A stretch of DNA of 63,147 nucleotides from Prevotella sp. CAG:1320 (GCA_000435635.1 FR882125.1:63065-126211), one strand, 5' to 3'; counted from the stretch's first letter, positions 34,543-43,856 are shown. The notes: a model not told the origin generated them from the letters alone. Made by a program: numbers and translations.

Positions 34543-36618
34543 ATGACTGATAACATAAGCAGGAGAAACCCTTTTTTTGAGCCTTACGATACCCCCCATG
34601 GGACAGTGCCTTTTGACCGCATTCGGTTTGAGGATTACGAGGAAGCCTTCATGGAGGGCATGCGAAGAGACGATGAGGCTACCCAACGCATTATCGATGA
34701 CCCCGAGGAACCCACGTTTGAGAATACCATTTCCCGTACTTTCAAGGACAAGGGAGAGCATTATTATGACCTCTTGGAGAGGGTGGGGAACGTGTTCTCG
34801 TGTATGATGAGCGCGGAGACCAACGATGATATGGAGAACTTGGCGCAGAAGTTAAGCCCGCTGCTCACGAAGCACGCTAACGACATCATGCTCAACCCCA
34901 AGCTTTTCCAACGGGTGAAGTACGTATATGAGCACCACGGGCAACTCACGCCCGAGGAGGAAACGCTGCTGGAGAAAACCTATGACGGCTTCGTGAGGAG
35001 CGGTGCGCTGCTTTCCGAGGAAGGAAAAGGGAAGTTGCGCGAGCTGACCGAGGAAGCGGGTCTCATGGGATTGCGCTTCTCCAGGAATCTGCTCAAGGAG
35101 AACAAGGACTTCACCTTGCATATCACCGATGAGGCGCAGCTCTCGGGACTGCCAGACACAGCCAGGGAAGCCGCGGAGAAAGAAGCGCATGACAGGGGAA
35201 TGGAAGGATGGGTGTTTACTTTGGACTATCCTAGCTATGGTCCTTTCATGACCTATTCTGACCAAAGGGAGCTGAGGGAACGTCTCTATATGGCACACGC
35301 CACACAGGGAGCCCGTGACAATGATGCCAATAACCTGGAGATTTGCAAGCGATTGATTAACCTACGGCGGGAAATGGCCCAGCTGTTAGGTTATGATACT
35401 TATGCCGACTATGTGATGAAGCACCGCATGGCCGGTTCTCCCGCCAACGTATATCAATTGTTCGACCAACTGATAGAAGCCTATAAGCCCACTGCTTTAG
35501 AGGAAAGGGAAGACGTGGCGCGGATGGCGAGAAAGATGGAAGGAGACGATTTTGAATTGCAGCCATGGGACTTCAGCTATTATTCCCACAAGCTGCAGAT
35601 GGAACGCTATGACATCGATGCCGAGATGCTGCGGCCTTACTTCCAGTTGGAAAAGGTGATAGAGGGCGTGTTTGGATTGGCCAACCGCCTCTATGGCATC
35701 ACTTTCCGTGAGAACAAGCAGATACCCGTCTATCATCCCGACGTGAAAGCTTATGAAGTCTTTGACGAGGATGGCAGTTACCTGGCAGTTTTCTATGCCG
35801 ACTTCCATCCTCGCAAGGGAAAGCACGATGGCGCGTGGATGACAGATTTCCAAGGTCAATGGATTACGGATAAAGGCGAGAACGTGAGACCCCATGTGAG
35901 CGTGGTGATGAACTTCACCAAGCCCACCAAGGAAAAGCCCTCTCTCCTGACGTTGAGCGAGGTGGAAACTTTCCTTCATGAGTTTGGACACAGTCTGCAC
36001 GGCATGTTCGCCAATACTCGTTTCGAGTCCCTTTCGGGTACTAACGTGTGGTGGGACTTCGTGGAATTGCCTTCTCAATTCATGGAGAATTACGCCGTGG
36101 AGAAGGATTTCCTGCGTACTTTCGCCTTCCATTACCAGACGGGGGAGCCTTTGCCAGACGAGTTGATTGAGCGTATCAAGAAGAGCCGCAACCACATGGC
36201 GGCCGTGGCCTGCCTGCGACAAGTAAGTCTAGGGTTGCTCGACATGGCATACTATACACAACAAGCGCCTTTTGAACAAGACATTATTCCTTTTGAGAAA
36301 GAAGCTTGGAAGAAAGCCATCATCGCCCCGCAGCTGCCCACCACCTGCATGACCACCCAGTTTTCCCATATCATGGCGGGAGGATACGCCGCGGGTTACT
36401 ATAGTTACAAGTGGGCGGAAGTGCTCGATGCGGACGCCTTTAGCGTGTTCAAGCGGCATGGCATCTTCGATAAGGCTACCGCCAAGAGCTTCCGTGACAA
36501 TATACTCTCAAAGGGAGGCACCGAGCATCCCATGACATTATACAAGAGATTCAAGGGTGGTGAACCCACCATAGACGCTTTGTTGGAAAGAAATGGCATC
36601 AAGAGACAAACAACATGA
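34543..36618 (+). CDS. M3 family metallopeptidase (oligopeptidase A / Dcp type)
   Basis: A 691-aa zinc peptidase that degrades short peptides. The HExxH motif is HEFGH at residues 479-483, followed by LHGMFANTRFESLSGTNVWWDFVE, which contains the third ligand region and the substrate histidine/tyrosine surroundings typical of peptidyl-dipeptidase Dcp. It has no signal peptide, so it is probably cytoplasmic. It starts after a TAACTTCG box near 34511 and overlaps the deaminase gene by 26 bp. Confidence 0.93.
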   Translation: MTDNISRRNPFFEPYDTPHGTVPFDRIRFEDYEEAFMEGMRRDDEATQRIIDDPEEPTFENTISRTFKDKGEHYYDLLERVGNVFSCMMSAETNDDMENLAQKLSPLLTKHANDIMLNPKLFQRVKYVYEHHGQLTPEEETLLEKTYDGFVRSGALLSEEGKGKLRELTEEAGLMGLRFSRNLLKENKDFTLHITDEAQLSGLPDTAREAAEKEAHDRGMEGWVFTLDYPSYGPFMTYSDQRELRERLYMAHATQGARDNDANNLEICKRLINLRREMAQLLGYDTYADYVMKHRMAGSPANVYQLFDQLIEAYKPTALEEREDVARMARKMEGDDFELQPWDFSYYSHKLQMERYDIDAEMLRPYFQLEKVIEGVFGLANRLYGITFRENKQIPVYHPDVKAYEVFDEDGSYLAVFYADFHPRKGKHDGAWMTDFQGQWITDKGENVRPHVSVVMNFTKPTKEKPSLLTLSEVETFLHEFGHSLHGMFANTRFESLSGTNVWWDFVELPSQFMENYAVEKDFLRTFAFHYQTGEPLPDELIERIKKSRNHMAAVACLRQVSLGLLDMAYYTQQAPFEQDIIPFEKEAWKKAIIAPQLPTTCMTTQFSHIMAGGYAAGYYSYKWAEVLDADAFSVFKRHGIFDKATAKSFRDNILSKGGTEHPMTLYKRFKGGEPTIDALLERNGIKRQTT

Positions 36619-37054
36619 ACTGGACTTGCGCTACCTGCGCATGGCTCGCATATGGGCGGAAAACAGCTATTGCCAACGCCGAAAGGTGGGCGCGCTGGTG
36701 GTGAAAGACAAGATGATTATCAGTGACGGTTACAATGGAACTCCGAGCGGATTCGAGAATGTCTGTGAAGATGAGGACAACGTGACCAAGCCTTACGTGC
36801 TGCACGCCGAGGCCAATGCCATCACCAAGTTGGCCCGCAGCTCCAACAATAGTGAGGACAGCACGCTCTACGTTACCGCGGCTCCCTGCCTGGAGTGCTC
36901 AAAGCTCATTATACAGGCAGGAATCAAGCGAGTGGTATACGCGGAGAAATACAGATTGGAAGATGGTGTCAACCTGTTGAAAAGGGCTGGCATAGAAGTG
37001 ATATATTTAAACCCTGAGGACAATGAACCAGACGCAACAACCCAGACGAAATAA
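36593..37054 (+). CDS. dCMP/cytidine-type deaminase
   Basis: A 153-aa zinc deaminase with the ligand motifs HAEAN (His71, catalytic Glu73) and PCLEC (Cys99, Cys102). Length and the N-terminal RMARIWAENSYCQRRKVGAL fit deoxycytidylate deaminases (ComEB type), which make dUMP for dTMP synthesis. It overlaps the genes on both sides (26 and 32 bp), so it is translated from a packed operon. Confidence 0.9.
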   Translation: MASRDKQHELDLRYLRMARIWAENSYCQRRKVGALVVKDKMIISDGYNGTPSGFENVCEDEDNVTKPYVLHAEANAITKLARSSNNSEDSTLYVTAAPCLECSKLIIQAGIKRVVYAEKYRLEDGVNLLKRAGIEVIYLNPEDNEPDATTQTK

Positions 37055-38702
37055 AAGCAGGTTCATGCCACTGATATTGGCGGCCTGTGTAGTGGCGGGT
37101 ATATTTATCGGGACGTTTTTCGCCAGTCATTTTGGCGGGAATCGACTGAGCATTATCAATTCGGGAAGTAACCGCTTGAGCAACCTGCTGCATATTATCG
37201 ACGACCAGTACGTAGACGAGGTGAACATCGACTCGTTGGTGGACTTGGCCATTCCCAAGATATTGTCAGAGCTAGACCCCCATTCAGTGTATATGACCGC
37301 CAAGGAGGTGCAGGCGGCCAGCGATGAATTGAAAGGCTCTTTCTCTGGCGTGGGCATTGAGTTTGTCATCAGGCAGGATACCATACGCGTGCAGAACGTT
37401 ATCAAGAACGGCCCTGCCGAGCGTGCGGGCATTTTGGCGGGAGACAAGATAGTAGCCATAGACGGCAAGCCATTCGTGGGAAAAGTGGTGACCGAATATG
37501 AGGCGAAGCACAGGCTGAAAGGACCCAAGGACACTAAGGTGAAGATAGGTGTGCAACGTTACAAGAGCAAGAAGATATTGACCTATACGGTGACCCGTGG
37601 CGAGATACCGCAGAAGAGCATAACGGCCGCCTATATGCTGGATGGGCATACGGGATATATTCGCATCAAGAACTTCGGTGAGTCTACCTATCCCGAATTG
37701 CTCGTGGCTTTGGCCAAGCTCTCCCAGGAGGGATTCAGCAACTTGGTGATTGACCTCAGGGACAATACGGGTGGATATCTCAATTCCGCCGTGTCCATCG
37801 CCAATGAGTTCCTGGGCGAGAAGAAGCTTATCGTCTATACCCAAGGACGCAAATCGCCCCGCACTAACTATAATACCGATGGCACGGGACAGTATACCAA
37901 GTTGCCCTTGGTGGTGCTCATCAACGAAGGGTCGGCCTCTGCCTCCGAAATCCTGGCTGGAGCGTTGCAGGACAATGACAGGGCCATGATTATCGGAAGA
38001 CGCTCTTTCGGAAAGGGATTGGTGCAGCAACAGATTGAGTTCCCTGACCATAGCCTGATAAGGCTGACCATAGCCCGTTACTATACGCCGTCTGGGCGTT
38101 GCATACAGAAGCCTTATACGATGGGCGGCAGCGCGGAATATGAGCAAGACCTCATCAGTCGTTACCAGCATGGAGAGTTCTTCTCGCAAGACAGCATTAA
38201 GCATACAGGCCCTATCTATCACACTTCCCTGGGCAGGGAGGTGTATGGCGGTGGAGGCATCACCCCAGATATCTTCATTCCGGAAGACACGACCAATTAC
38301 ACCTCTTATTATAAGGAGGCGGTAATGAGCGGCCTGATACTGCAGTTCGCTTTTAACTATACAGACGAGAACCGTCCTCAGTTGAGCGAGTATGACGACA
38401 TGGAGTCGCTCTCGGCTTATCTCGACAAGCAAAACCTGGTGGATAAATTTGTCAGCTATGCCGAGAAAAACGGCTTGCGCCGCAGAAACCTGCTTATCAA
38501 GAAGTCCCGCCATCTCTTGGAGGAATACTTGAAAAGCCGCGTTATCTATAACATCCTGGACGAAGAGGCACTCAATATGTATCTCAACCAAGATGATCCC
38601 GTGGTGAAAGAAGCGCTCGACGTATTCGCTCGCCATGCTTCTTTCCCCCAAAAGCCCCAGCCCAAGGCGGTGAAGAAGCCAGCCAAGAACGCCAAGAAGT
38701 AA
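37023..38702 (+). CDS. S41-family carboxy-terminal processing protease
   Basis: A 559-aa periplasm-facing protease with an N-terminal membrane helix (FMPLILAACVVAGIFIGTFF), a PDZ domain (about residues 90-180, GVGIEFVIRQDTIRVQNVIK) and a C-terminal S41 catalytic domain: the serine is in NEGSASASEILAGAL and the lysine in IGRRSFGKGLVQQ. A lysine/proline-rich tail closes the protein. Such CtpA-type enzymes trim envelope proteins. It is cotranscribed with the deaminase before it and the cyclo-ligase 2 bp after it. Confidence 0.93.
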   Translation: MNQTQQPRRNKSRFMPLILAACVVAGIFIGTFFASHFGGNRLSIINSGSNRLSNLLHIIDDQYVDEVNIDSLVDLAIPKILSELDPHSVYMTAKEVQAASDELKGSFSGVGIEFVIRQDTIRVQNVIKNGPAERAGILAGDKIVAIDGKPFVGKVVTEYEAKHRLKGPKDTKVKIGVQRYKSKKILTYTVTRGEIPQKSITAAYMLDGHTGYIRIKNFGESTYPELLVALAKLSQEGFSNLVIDLRDNTGGYLNSAVSIANEFLGEKKLIVYTQGRKSPRTNYNTDGTGQYTKLPLVVLINEGSASASEILAGALQDNDRAMIIGRRSFGKGLVQQQIEFPDHSLIRLTIARYYTPSGRCIQKPYTMGGSAEYEQDLISRYQHGEFFSQDSIKHTGPIYHTSLGREVYGGGGITPDIFIPEDTTNYTSYYKEAVMSGLILQFAFNYTDENRPQLSEYDDMESLSAYLDKQNLVDKFVSYAEKNGLRRRNLLIKKSRHLLEEYLKSRVIYNILDEEALNMYLNQDDPVVKEALDVFARHASFPQKPQPKAVKKPAKNAKK

Positions 38703-38704
38703 GC

Positions 38705-39247
38705 GTGGACGAGAAGGAAATCCTGCGCCGGGAGATAAGGCGACGCAAGCGGGAGGCCATACCCGAGGACTTGAAGAGGCAATCGGGCGACGTGACACAA
38801 CGTCTCTTGCGGCATCCCCGGGTGAGGGATGCCCGTTGCCTGATGCTCTATGCTTCCTTGCCCGACGAGGTAGACACGGCTCGCTTGATACGCTCCCTTC
38901 AAGGCGAGGGGAAGCGTGTCCTCTTGCCCGTGGTGACAGGCCCGGGCGAGATGGTGTTGCGGACGTATGAGGGAGAGGATTATACGCGGGAGGGTGCGTT
39001 CCATATCATTGAACCCACTGGAGAAGATTTTACCCGTTATGACGCGATAGACGTGGCGATAATACCTGGTATGGCCTTTGACTCTGCGGGCAATCGGTTG
39101 GGTAGGGGAAAGGGATATTACGACCGCTTCTTGCCCAAGGTAAGCCAATCTTATAAGATAGGTGTCTGTTATGGCTTCCAGTTGGTGGAGCGGGTGCCAA
39201 CAGGTGACTTTGACCAGCCGATGGATGAAGTCGTTTTCTCAGAATAG
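38705..39247 (+). CDS. 5-formyltetrahydrofolate cyclo-ligase
   Basis: Converts 5-formyl-THF to 5,10-methenyl-THF with ATP. The 180-aa protein begins with a GTG two bases after the upstream stop; the next ATG would remove homologous sequence. Motifs include LYASLPDEVDT, IIPGMAFDSAGNRLGRGKGY and YDRFLPKV. It meets the convergent DUF721 gene, overlapping it by 9 bp. Confidence 0.93.
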   Translation: MDEKEILRREIRRRKREAIPEDLKRQSGDVTQRLLRHPRVRDARCLMLYASLPDEVDTARLIRSLQGEGKRVLLPVVTGPGEMVLRTYEGEDYTREGAFHIIEPTGEDFTRYDAIDVAIIPGMAFDSAGNRLGRGKGYYDRFLPKVSQSYKIGVCYGFQLVERVPTGDFDQPMDEVVFSE

Positions 39248-39529
39248 GCGGATGTCGGTGATGACCATGCTTTCCACGCTTTTGTTGAGCAGCTTTACCA
39301 ATTCCGATTTCATCATCGACAAGTCTGCCCTCAGCGAGGGGTTGGTGATTTTCACGTAGAGAGTCTTGTTGTTGATGTACTTATACGAGGAATATTGATT
39401 TATCGTGGGACCCACCACTTGCGCCCAATTGTCCATCAGGCGTTTCTGCAGCAAGGGCTTTTCCAGTCCGTTGTCCCGCAGCGACTGCGATACAAGTTCC
39501 GAAATGGGTTTTATTTTTCTGCGGAACAT
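39239..39529 (-). CDS. DUF721/DciA-like protein
   Basis: A 96-aa protein with the DUF721 (DciA-related) pattern: PISELVSQSLRDNGLEKPLL, a W in MDNWAQVVGPTI, and the basic strand TLYVKITNPSLRADLSMMKS. DciA proteins help load the replicative helicase in many bacteria. It overlaps the 3' end of recF by 19 bp, which supports a DNA-replication or repair context. Confidence 0.8.
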   Translation of the reverse strand: MFRRKIKPISELVSQSLRDNGLEKPLLQKRLMDNWAQVVGPTINQYSSYKYINNKTLYVKITNPSLRADLSMMKSELVKLLNKSVESMVITDIRLF

Positions 39530-40638
39530 TCTTTCTCCTCCTTCAAGTTGATGGCTCCGCCTTCCACCTCGAATATCTTATAGTCCATGGCATTCTCTCT
39601 CAGGATGCTGTCCAGGTGGTCGCGGTTGGTGTCCGTGATGAATATTTGCCCGTAGCCATCGCCCGAAACCAGTTTCACGATGGCTTCTACGCGCCGGGCG
39701 TCCAGCTTGTCGAATATGTCGTCGAGCAACAATATGGGCGTTGTGTTGCTGCTTGTGCGACACAGGAAGTTGAATTGCGCCAACTTCAACGCCAGGACAA
39801 ATGACTTGCTTTGTCCTTGGCTGCCCTCCCGCTTTATGGGATAGCCGCCTATGAGCATTTCCAGTTCGTCGCGGTGCACGCCATGGAGGCTATAGCCCAC
39901 GGCCAGGTCTTTGAAGCGGTCTTGCTGGATTACTTTTAACAGGTCTCCTCGCTGCCCGTGTGACATGTAGCGCAAGGAGACTTGCTCATTGCCGCCGGAT
40001 ATCTGTTGGTGGATGTCTTGGAATACGGGTATCAGCTCTTTTACGAAGGCCTCTCGCTTTTGGTAAACCAACGTGCCTTGCGCGGCCATTTCCTCTTCCC
40101 AAAGCTCCAGCAAGGCCAGGTCGGGCTCTCCTTCCTGCTTCAACAGGGCGTTGCGCTGCTGTAACGCCTTGTTGCATCGAGAGAGAGCGTCTATATAGGT
40201 AGGGTCATACTGGGCTATGACGATGTCCATCAGCTTGCGCCGCTCCTCGCTGCCGCCCTCTATGAAAAGAGCGTCCGAGGGTGAGACGAACACCAGGGGT
40301 ATCAGGCCTATATGCGCCGACAGCCGCTTGTATTCCTTCTGGTTGCGCTTCACGTGTTTCTTGCTTCCCCGCTTCATGCTGCAGTGCACTTGCTCGGGAT
40401 TCCCTTGCTCGTCTTCGTAGTGGCCTTCCAGCATGAAGAAGTCGGCTCCATGCTCCATCACTTGCGAGTCTACGGGATTGAAAGCGCTGCGGCAGAAAGA
40501 AAGATAGTATACGGCGTCAAGAAGGTTTGTCTTGCCAGCCCCGTTGTGGCCCACGAGGCAATTCATCCGTGGCGAGAGGCTGAGATTGGCCGTCTCGATG
40601 TTGCGGTAGTGCAGAATGGAAATGTCTCGTAAAATCAT
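39511..40638 (-). CDS. recF: DNA replication/repair protein RecF
   Basis: An SMC-like ATPase that loads RecA at gaps. The 375-aa reading frame starts at ATG 40638 (MILRDISILHYRNIE); a longer open frame upstream runs over the divergent TPR gene and lacks homology, so I reject it. Walker A is GHNGAGKT (30-37), the ABC signature is in SQGQSKSFVLALKLAQ and Walker B is ILLLDDIFDKLD. The replication genes dnaA and gyrB are not nearby; in this genome recF pairs with DUF721. Confidence 0.95.
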   Translation of the reverse strand: MILRDISILHYRNIETANLSLSPRMNCLVGHNGAGKTNLLDAVYYLSFCRSAFNPVDSQVMEHGADFFMLEGHYEDEQGNPEQVHCSMKRGSKKHVKRNQKEYKRLSAHIGLIPLVFVSPSDALFIEGGSEERRKLMDIVIAQYDPTYIDALSRCNKALQQRNALLKQEGEPDLALLELWEEEMAAQGTLVYQKREAFVKELIPVFQDIHQQISGGNEQVSLRYMSHGQRGDLLKVIQQDRFKDLAVGYSLHGVHRDELEMLIGGYPIKREGSQGQSKSFVLALKLAQFNFLCRTSSNTTPILLLDDIFDKLDARRVEAIVKLVSGDGYGQIFITDTNRDHLDSILRENAMDYKIFEVEGGAINLKEEKECSAEK

Positions 40639-40733
40639 AACGTAAGCGGGTATATGCGCATGCAAAGTTACTGGATTTCGGGGAAAACACGAAAAAAGAT
40701 GAAAATAAATTTCACCATATGCGGGAAAATATG

Positions 40734-40741
40734 TAATTTTG
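40734..40741 (+). promoter_or_regulatory. -7 box TAATTTTG upstream of the TPR-ribH pair
   Basis: TAATTTTG matches TAnnTTTG exactly, with a TTTC about 20 bp upstream as a weak -33. It gives a 30-40 base leader to the ATG at 40780. Confidence 0.5.
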
Positions 40742-40779
40742 CCACGCTTAATAAAACCGTAACAACAAAAAACAAGATA

Positions 40780-41478
40780 ATGACAAAGAAAAACGAACAG
40801 GCACTCAATGTAAATGAGTCTCTGAAGAGCTCTGAGGCCATCTTCACCAAGTACAAGAAAGTGGTAAGCCTTGCCATCATCGCCATCATCGTAGTGGTGG
40901 GAGGCGTGTTCCTCTATTTTTCGCAGGTGGCAGGTCCGCGTGAGGACAAGGCTTCCACGGCGTTGGGAAAGGGCCAAGAGTATTTCAATGCCGAGCAGTA
41001 TGACAAGGCGCTCAAGGGAGACGGTGCCGGTTACGCTGGTTTCGTGAAGATAGCCAGTGACTATAGCGGTACCGATGCCGCTAACCTGGCCAATCTCTAC
41101 GCGGGTCTGTGCTATGCCAAGCAAGACAAGTGGAACGAGGCCGTGAAGTACCTGGAGGCTTATTCTCCCTCGGATGACCAGATGATAAGTCCCGCCGCCA
41201 TTGCCGCGCTAGGCGACGCTTACGCCAACGTGAAGCAAAACGCCAAGGCCGTGGAGTCTTTCAAGAAGGCTGCCAGCATGGCGGACAAAGAGGCCGCCGA
41301 GGGCGCTAACAACAGCCTCTCTCCCAGTTTCTTGATTAAGGCGGGTGTCATCTTGGAGAGTGAGGGAAAGGCCGCCGAGGCTTTGACCATCTACCAAGAC
41401 ATCAAGAAGAAGTACGTCAACTCCATGCTCGTGCAGAGTGGCGAGATAGACAAGTATATAGAAAGGGCAGGTAAATAA
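40780..41478 (+). CDS. TPR-repeat membrane-anchored protein
   Basis: A 232-aa protein with a short cytoplasmic start, one TM helix ([20 protein letters not shown]) and helical repeats ([57 protein letters not shown]) of TPR type, resembling YfgM/BamD-like assembly helpers. The ATG at 40780 is used because the upstream frame translates the promoter. Its stop overlaps the ribH start by one base; in Bacteroidota this TPR gene commonly precedes ribH, but the reason is unknown. Confidence 0.85.
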   Translation: MTKKNEQALNVNESLKSSEAIFTKYKKVVSLAIIAIIVVVGGVFLYFSQVAGPREDKASTALGKGQEYFNAEQYDKALKGDGAGYAGFVKIASDYSGTDAANLANLYAGLCYAKQDKWNEAVKYLEAYSPSDDQMISPAAIAALGDAYANVKQNAKAVESFKKAASMADKEAAEGANNSLSPSFLIKAGVILESEGKAAEALTIYQDIKKKYVNSMLVQSGEIDKYIERAGK

Positions 41479-41954
41479 TGGCTACCTCACTTCATCCTCT
41501 TTCCGATTACGACGAGAGCAAGGTGCCCGACGCCAGCAATATGTGCTTTGGCATTGTGGTGGCGGAGTGGAATCCCGAGATAACGGGAGCGTTGCTTGAC
41601 GGAGCGGTAAAGACGTTGGAAAGGCATGGTGCCCTGACGGAGAACATCCATATAAAGACCGTGCCGGGGAGTTTTGAGTTGGTGTATGGCGCTCACCAAA
41701 TGTCCCTCAATGGCGGTTATGACGCTATCATCGTGTTGGGAAGCGTGATACGCGGAGAGACGCCCCACTTTGATTACATCTGCCAAGGTGTTACTTATGG
41801 CATTGCCAGGCTCAACGCCACCCAGGAAATCCCCATCATCTATGGCCTCTTGACCACAAACGACTTGCAGCAAGCCAAGGACAGGAGCGGCGGCAAATTG
41901 GGCAACAAGGGTGATGAGTGCGCCGTGGATGCCATCAAGATGGCGAAATTCTGA
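41478..41954 (+). CDS. ribH: 6,7-dimethyl-8-ribityllumazine synthase
   Basis: The penultimate enzyme of riboflavin synthesis, forming a 60-subunit or pentameric shell. The 158-aa protein has [56 protein letters not shown] (with the catalytic His) and [20 protein letters not shown]. No other rib gene is present. A terminator follows at 41987-42023. Confidence 0.96.
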   Translation: MATSLHPLSDYDESKVPDASNMCFGIVVAEWNPEITGALLDGAVKTLERHGALTENIHIKTVPGSFELVYGAHQMSLNGGYDAIIVLGSVIRGETPHFDYICQGVTYGIARLNATQEIPIIYGLLTTNDLQQAKDRSGGKLGNKGDECAVDAIKMAKF

Positions 41955-41986
41955 CAGAACATTTCAATTTATAATTTCCTGTGACT

Positions 41987-42023
41987 AAAGGTCTCGTCCT
42001 TTTTTAGGGGCGGGGCTTTTTTT
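41987..42023 (+). terminator. Terminator of the TPR-ribH operon
   Basis: AAGGTCTCGTCC pairs with GGGGCGGGGCTT (G-U pairs and one bulge) around a T-rich loop and runs into seven Ts. It begins about 32 bp after the ribH stop. Confidence 0.75.
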
Positions 42024-42026
42024 ATT

Positions 42027-42181
42027 TAACGTGGGTTCAATGAATTGCATTTTACGCATATCCCAAATGTAGAGACGTGGCGTGCCGCGTCTCCTTTGGC
42101 GAGAATTGTGGAATTGCCCTATCTGCTTGATGAGAGACGCGGCACGCCGCGGCTCTACAACTCTTCGCCAGACTCGCGTTA
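42027..42181. repeat. Palindromic intergenic element with inverted ends
   Basis: The ends are TAACGTGGGTTCAATGAA (42027-42044) and TTCGCCAGACTCGCGTTA (42164-42181), imperfect inverted repeats. Inside, GTAGAGACGTGGCGTGCCGC (from 42069) is mirrored by GCGGCACGCCGCGGCTCTAC (to 42158). Related pieces occur at 52429-52598, at 18885 and at the right edge of the window. It carries no gene and is sized like a MITE. Confidence 0.6.
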
Positions 42182-42182
42182 T

Positions 42183-42731
42183 TTAGTTGTTTTCCGTATC
42201 CAATATCGTGTCTTGGGCGATGGAGATGTTTCCCATGCGGGAGAGTTTTACCACCAGTGGCACATACTCATCGCTTGCCATGTCGGGCGATCCTACGCTG
42301 CCTGCGAAGAGCAGATAGTCTCCTTCGGCTCTTACGAACACCACACCCAGCAAGGCGCCACGCTCACGGGTATGCGGGTCCAGGTAGCTCGCGAAATCCT
42401 CCTTGGTGAAATTCTTGCTGAAGAACACGCTGCCGTCTTTCCTGATGACTTTTACCGCGATGGTGTTGTCGTAGTATCTTGTCTTGTCGTCCAGTGTCAC
42501 CACGGGCAAGGAGGTGTCCTTTTGCCGTTTCACCTCCACAGTGTAGACCGACCCTACCCATTCTGTTTGCCTGGAGTCGGTATATTCGCTCATGGCCTGT
42601 ATGGCCTTGGAAGCCTTGTTCTCGGCTTTCTTGGCGATGATGACATCAGGCCCTTTCTTCTTTTCGCCACAGGAAAGCGTGACAGCCAGCAATGCCGCGG
42701 CGCCAAGCCAGTGATAATGGTACTTTCTCAT
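42183..42731 (-). CDS. DUF4738-type lipoprotein
   Basis: A 182-aa predicted lipoprotein: MRKYHYHWLGAAALLAVTLS leads into the lipobox cysteine of SCGEKKKG. The C-terminal half (TVEVKRQKDTSLPVVTLDDK, TIAVKVIRKDGSVFFSKNF) fits DUF4738, common in Bacteroidota and of unknown role. The ATG at 42731 is preferred to a TTG five codons upstream. Its stop abuts the repeat element at 42027-42181. Confidence 0.72.
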   Translation of the reverse strand: MRKYHYHWLGAAALLAVTLSCGEKKKGPDVIIAKKAENKASKAIQAMSEYTDSRQTEWVGSVYTVEVKRQKDTSLPVVTLDDKTRYYDNTIAVKVIRKDGSVFFSKNFTKEDFASYLDPHTRERGALLGVVFVRAEGDYLLFAGSVGSPDMASDEYVPLVVKLSRMGNISIAQDTILDTENN

Positions 42732-42906
42732 TTGGTATGCTTTCAAAAATAAGGTATTCGTCTCTTAGCTTTCGCGAAGATAATGGAAAAAGAAGACAAT
42801 ACAAAACAAAACCCCACTTTTGTTTCCATTGGATAGGGCGAGGGGATTGGGGGGATCCGTCTGCTTCAATCCGCTTTGGCGTTCTGCTTCGCGGGATGTG
42901 GTTGCC

Positions 42907-43010
42907 AAAACAAGTTATTTCGTTTGATAAAACAAATTGTTTTGGTAATGAAAACAAATTGTTTCGCTTGGCAATTTAACTTGTTTTGCCAGCGAAAACA
43001 AGTTGTCTTC
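42907..43010 (+). repeat. Five-site 22-bp palindrome array, locus 3
   Basis: Sites related to AAAACAANTTGTTTCG start at 42907, 42929, 42951, 42973 and 42995, again exactly 22 bp apart, with spacers unrelated to those of loci 1 and 2. The flanks do not match the CTATAG/CAGTAnTACTG element, so the array is an independent module. Confidence 0.8.
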
Positions 43011-43199
43011 CCGGATGTCAAATATGCGGAGAGACCTTCCGCGTGCCCTTTTCATGACGCCCTGTGGCCTCGTTTCTTCGCTTGAGATGACGGCTCCGCC
43101 CGCTGGGATATGGCACCTCGCGTTTCAGTTGCGGGGCGTTTGGGGCTTGGCAGGGCGAATGGATGTTCGCGGGATTCCATCCATCCAGTCGTAAAACAA

Positions 43200-43230
43200 A
43201 ACTCCTCCCAGGCAGGAGGCCTGGGAGGAG
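43200..43230 (-). terminator. Terminator of the lipoprotein gene at 43266
   Basis: CTCCTCCCAGGC and GCCTGGGAGGAG form a perfect 12-bp stem with a 5-base loop; on the minus strand it is followed by TTTTGTTTTAC. It lies 35 bp past the stop. Confidence 0.8.
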
Positions 43231-43265
43231 TGTGCTTGCCGCAGGGGTATATGCTACCTTGCTTG

Positions 43266-43820
43266 TCATTTCTTGAATATGCGCTTAGGCATTTCGTCAG
43301 GGGCCGCTGTGCCTCGAGTGATGGGCAGGCTGTCATTGCCGGCCTTGTTCCACCAGCCATCGTATCCCCAGTAGTAATCGTCATCCCAGTTGGGAGAGTA
43401 GATCTTTGTCAGGCGGAAGTAGGCGTAATCACCTCCCGCAACCTCCACGTAGCCCGTGAAGTAGCCGTCGTCCAGGCTATAGTCATATATCACCGCGTCA
43501 ACGCCGTCCTCGACGAAATGGATATAGATGTTCTCGTTTCTCACGCGCCAGGTGATATGGTTGGCTACGTAGTCCCATGGGGCGTTGCTATAGTAGTCTA
43601 CCCATATGCCCGTGCCCGAGTCGTAACCGCTGTAAAACTCTATCTCGCTATAGGTGGCTGCGTACTCATGGCCGTTGTAGGAAGAGTATACGTGCATGTT
43701 TCCCTTCCACGCGCCTTCCAATAGATACGCTACTTCTGCGTCGTCATCGCATCCTGTGAACGCCATGGCGGAAATCGCTATCGCGAACATCGCCAATAGT
43801 CTTGTCATCTTTGGTTTCAT
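43266..43820 (-). CDS. Lipoprotein of unknown function, lipocalin-like
   Basis: A 184-aa predicted lipoprotein with signal peptide MTRLLAMFAIAISAMAF and lipobox TGC, then a beta-rich body (LLEGAWKGNMHVYSSYNG, YIHFVEDGVDAVIYDYSLDD, YFTGYVEVAGGDYAYFRL) rich in Tyr, Asp and Trp. The LEGxWxG start and alternating strands suggest a lipocalin-like barrel, but I do not recognise a named family. ATGs at 43844, 43820 and 43808 are in frame; 43820 fits best with the TATCTTCG box at 43864-43857. Confidence 0.65.
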   Translation of the reverse strand: MKPKMTRLLAMFAIAISAMAFTGCDDDAEVAYLLEGAWKGNMHVYSSYNGHEYAATYSEIEFYSGYDSGTGIWVDYYSNAPWDYVANHITWRVRNENIYIHFVEDGVDAVIYDYSLDDGYFTGYVEVAGGDYAYFRLTKIYSPNWDDDYYWGYDGWWNKAGNDSLPITRGTAAPDEMPKRIFKK

Positions 43821-43856
43821 GGTGTGTCTGTTTGTTGGTTTCATGTTGTTATGTCG

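Larger units (their letters stand above)
42732..43265. other. 534-bp gap: repeat array, palindromic fragments, terminator
   Basis: From left to right it holds CGAA/CAAA-type minus-strand promoter boxes near 42744-42782, the five-site array at 42907-43010, a segment at 43040-43110 resembling scattered ATGACGCCCTGTGGC repeats, a small GGATG/CATCC palindrome near 43158-43186, and the terminator at 43202-43230. I see no gene. Confidence 0.5.

Noticed and set aside
37284..38798. A 504-residue open frame on the minus strand
   Set aside because: It is antisense to the S41 protease, whose catalytic motifs are clear on the plus strand.
39511..41124. A 537-residue version of RecF
   Set aside because: The extra 162 N-terminal codons run antisense over the TPR gene and its promoter and have no RecF homology; the family start is at 40638.
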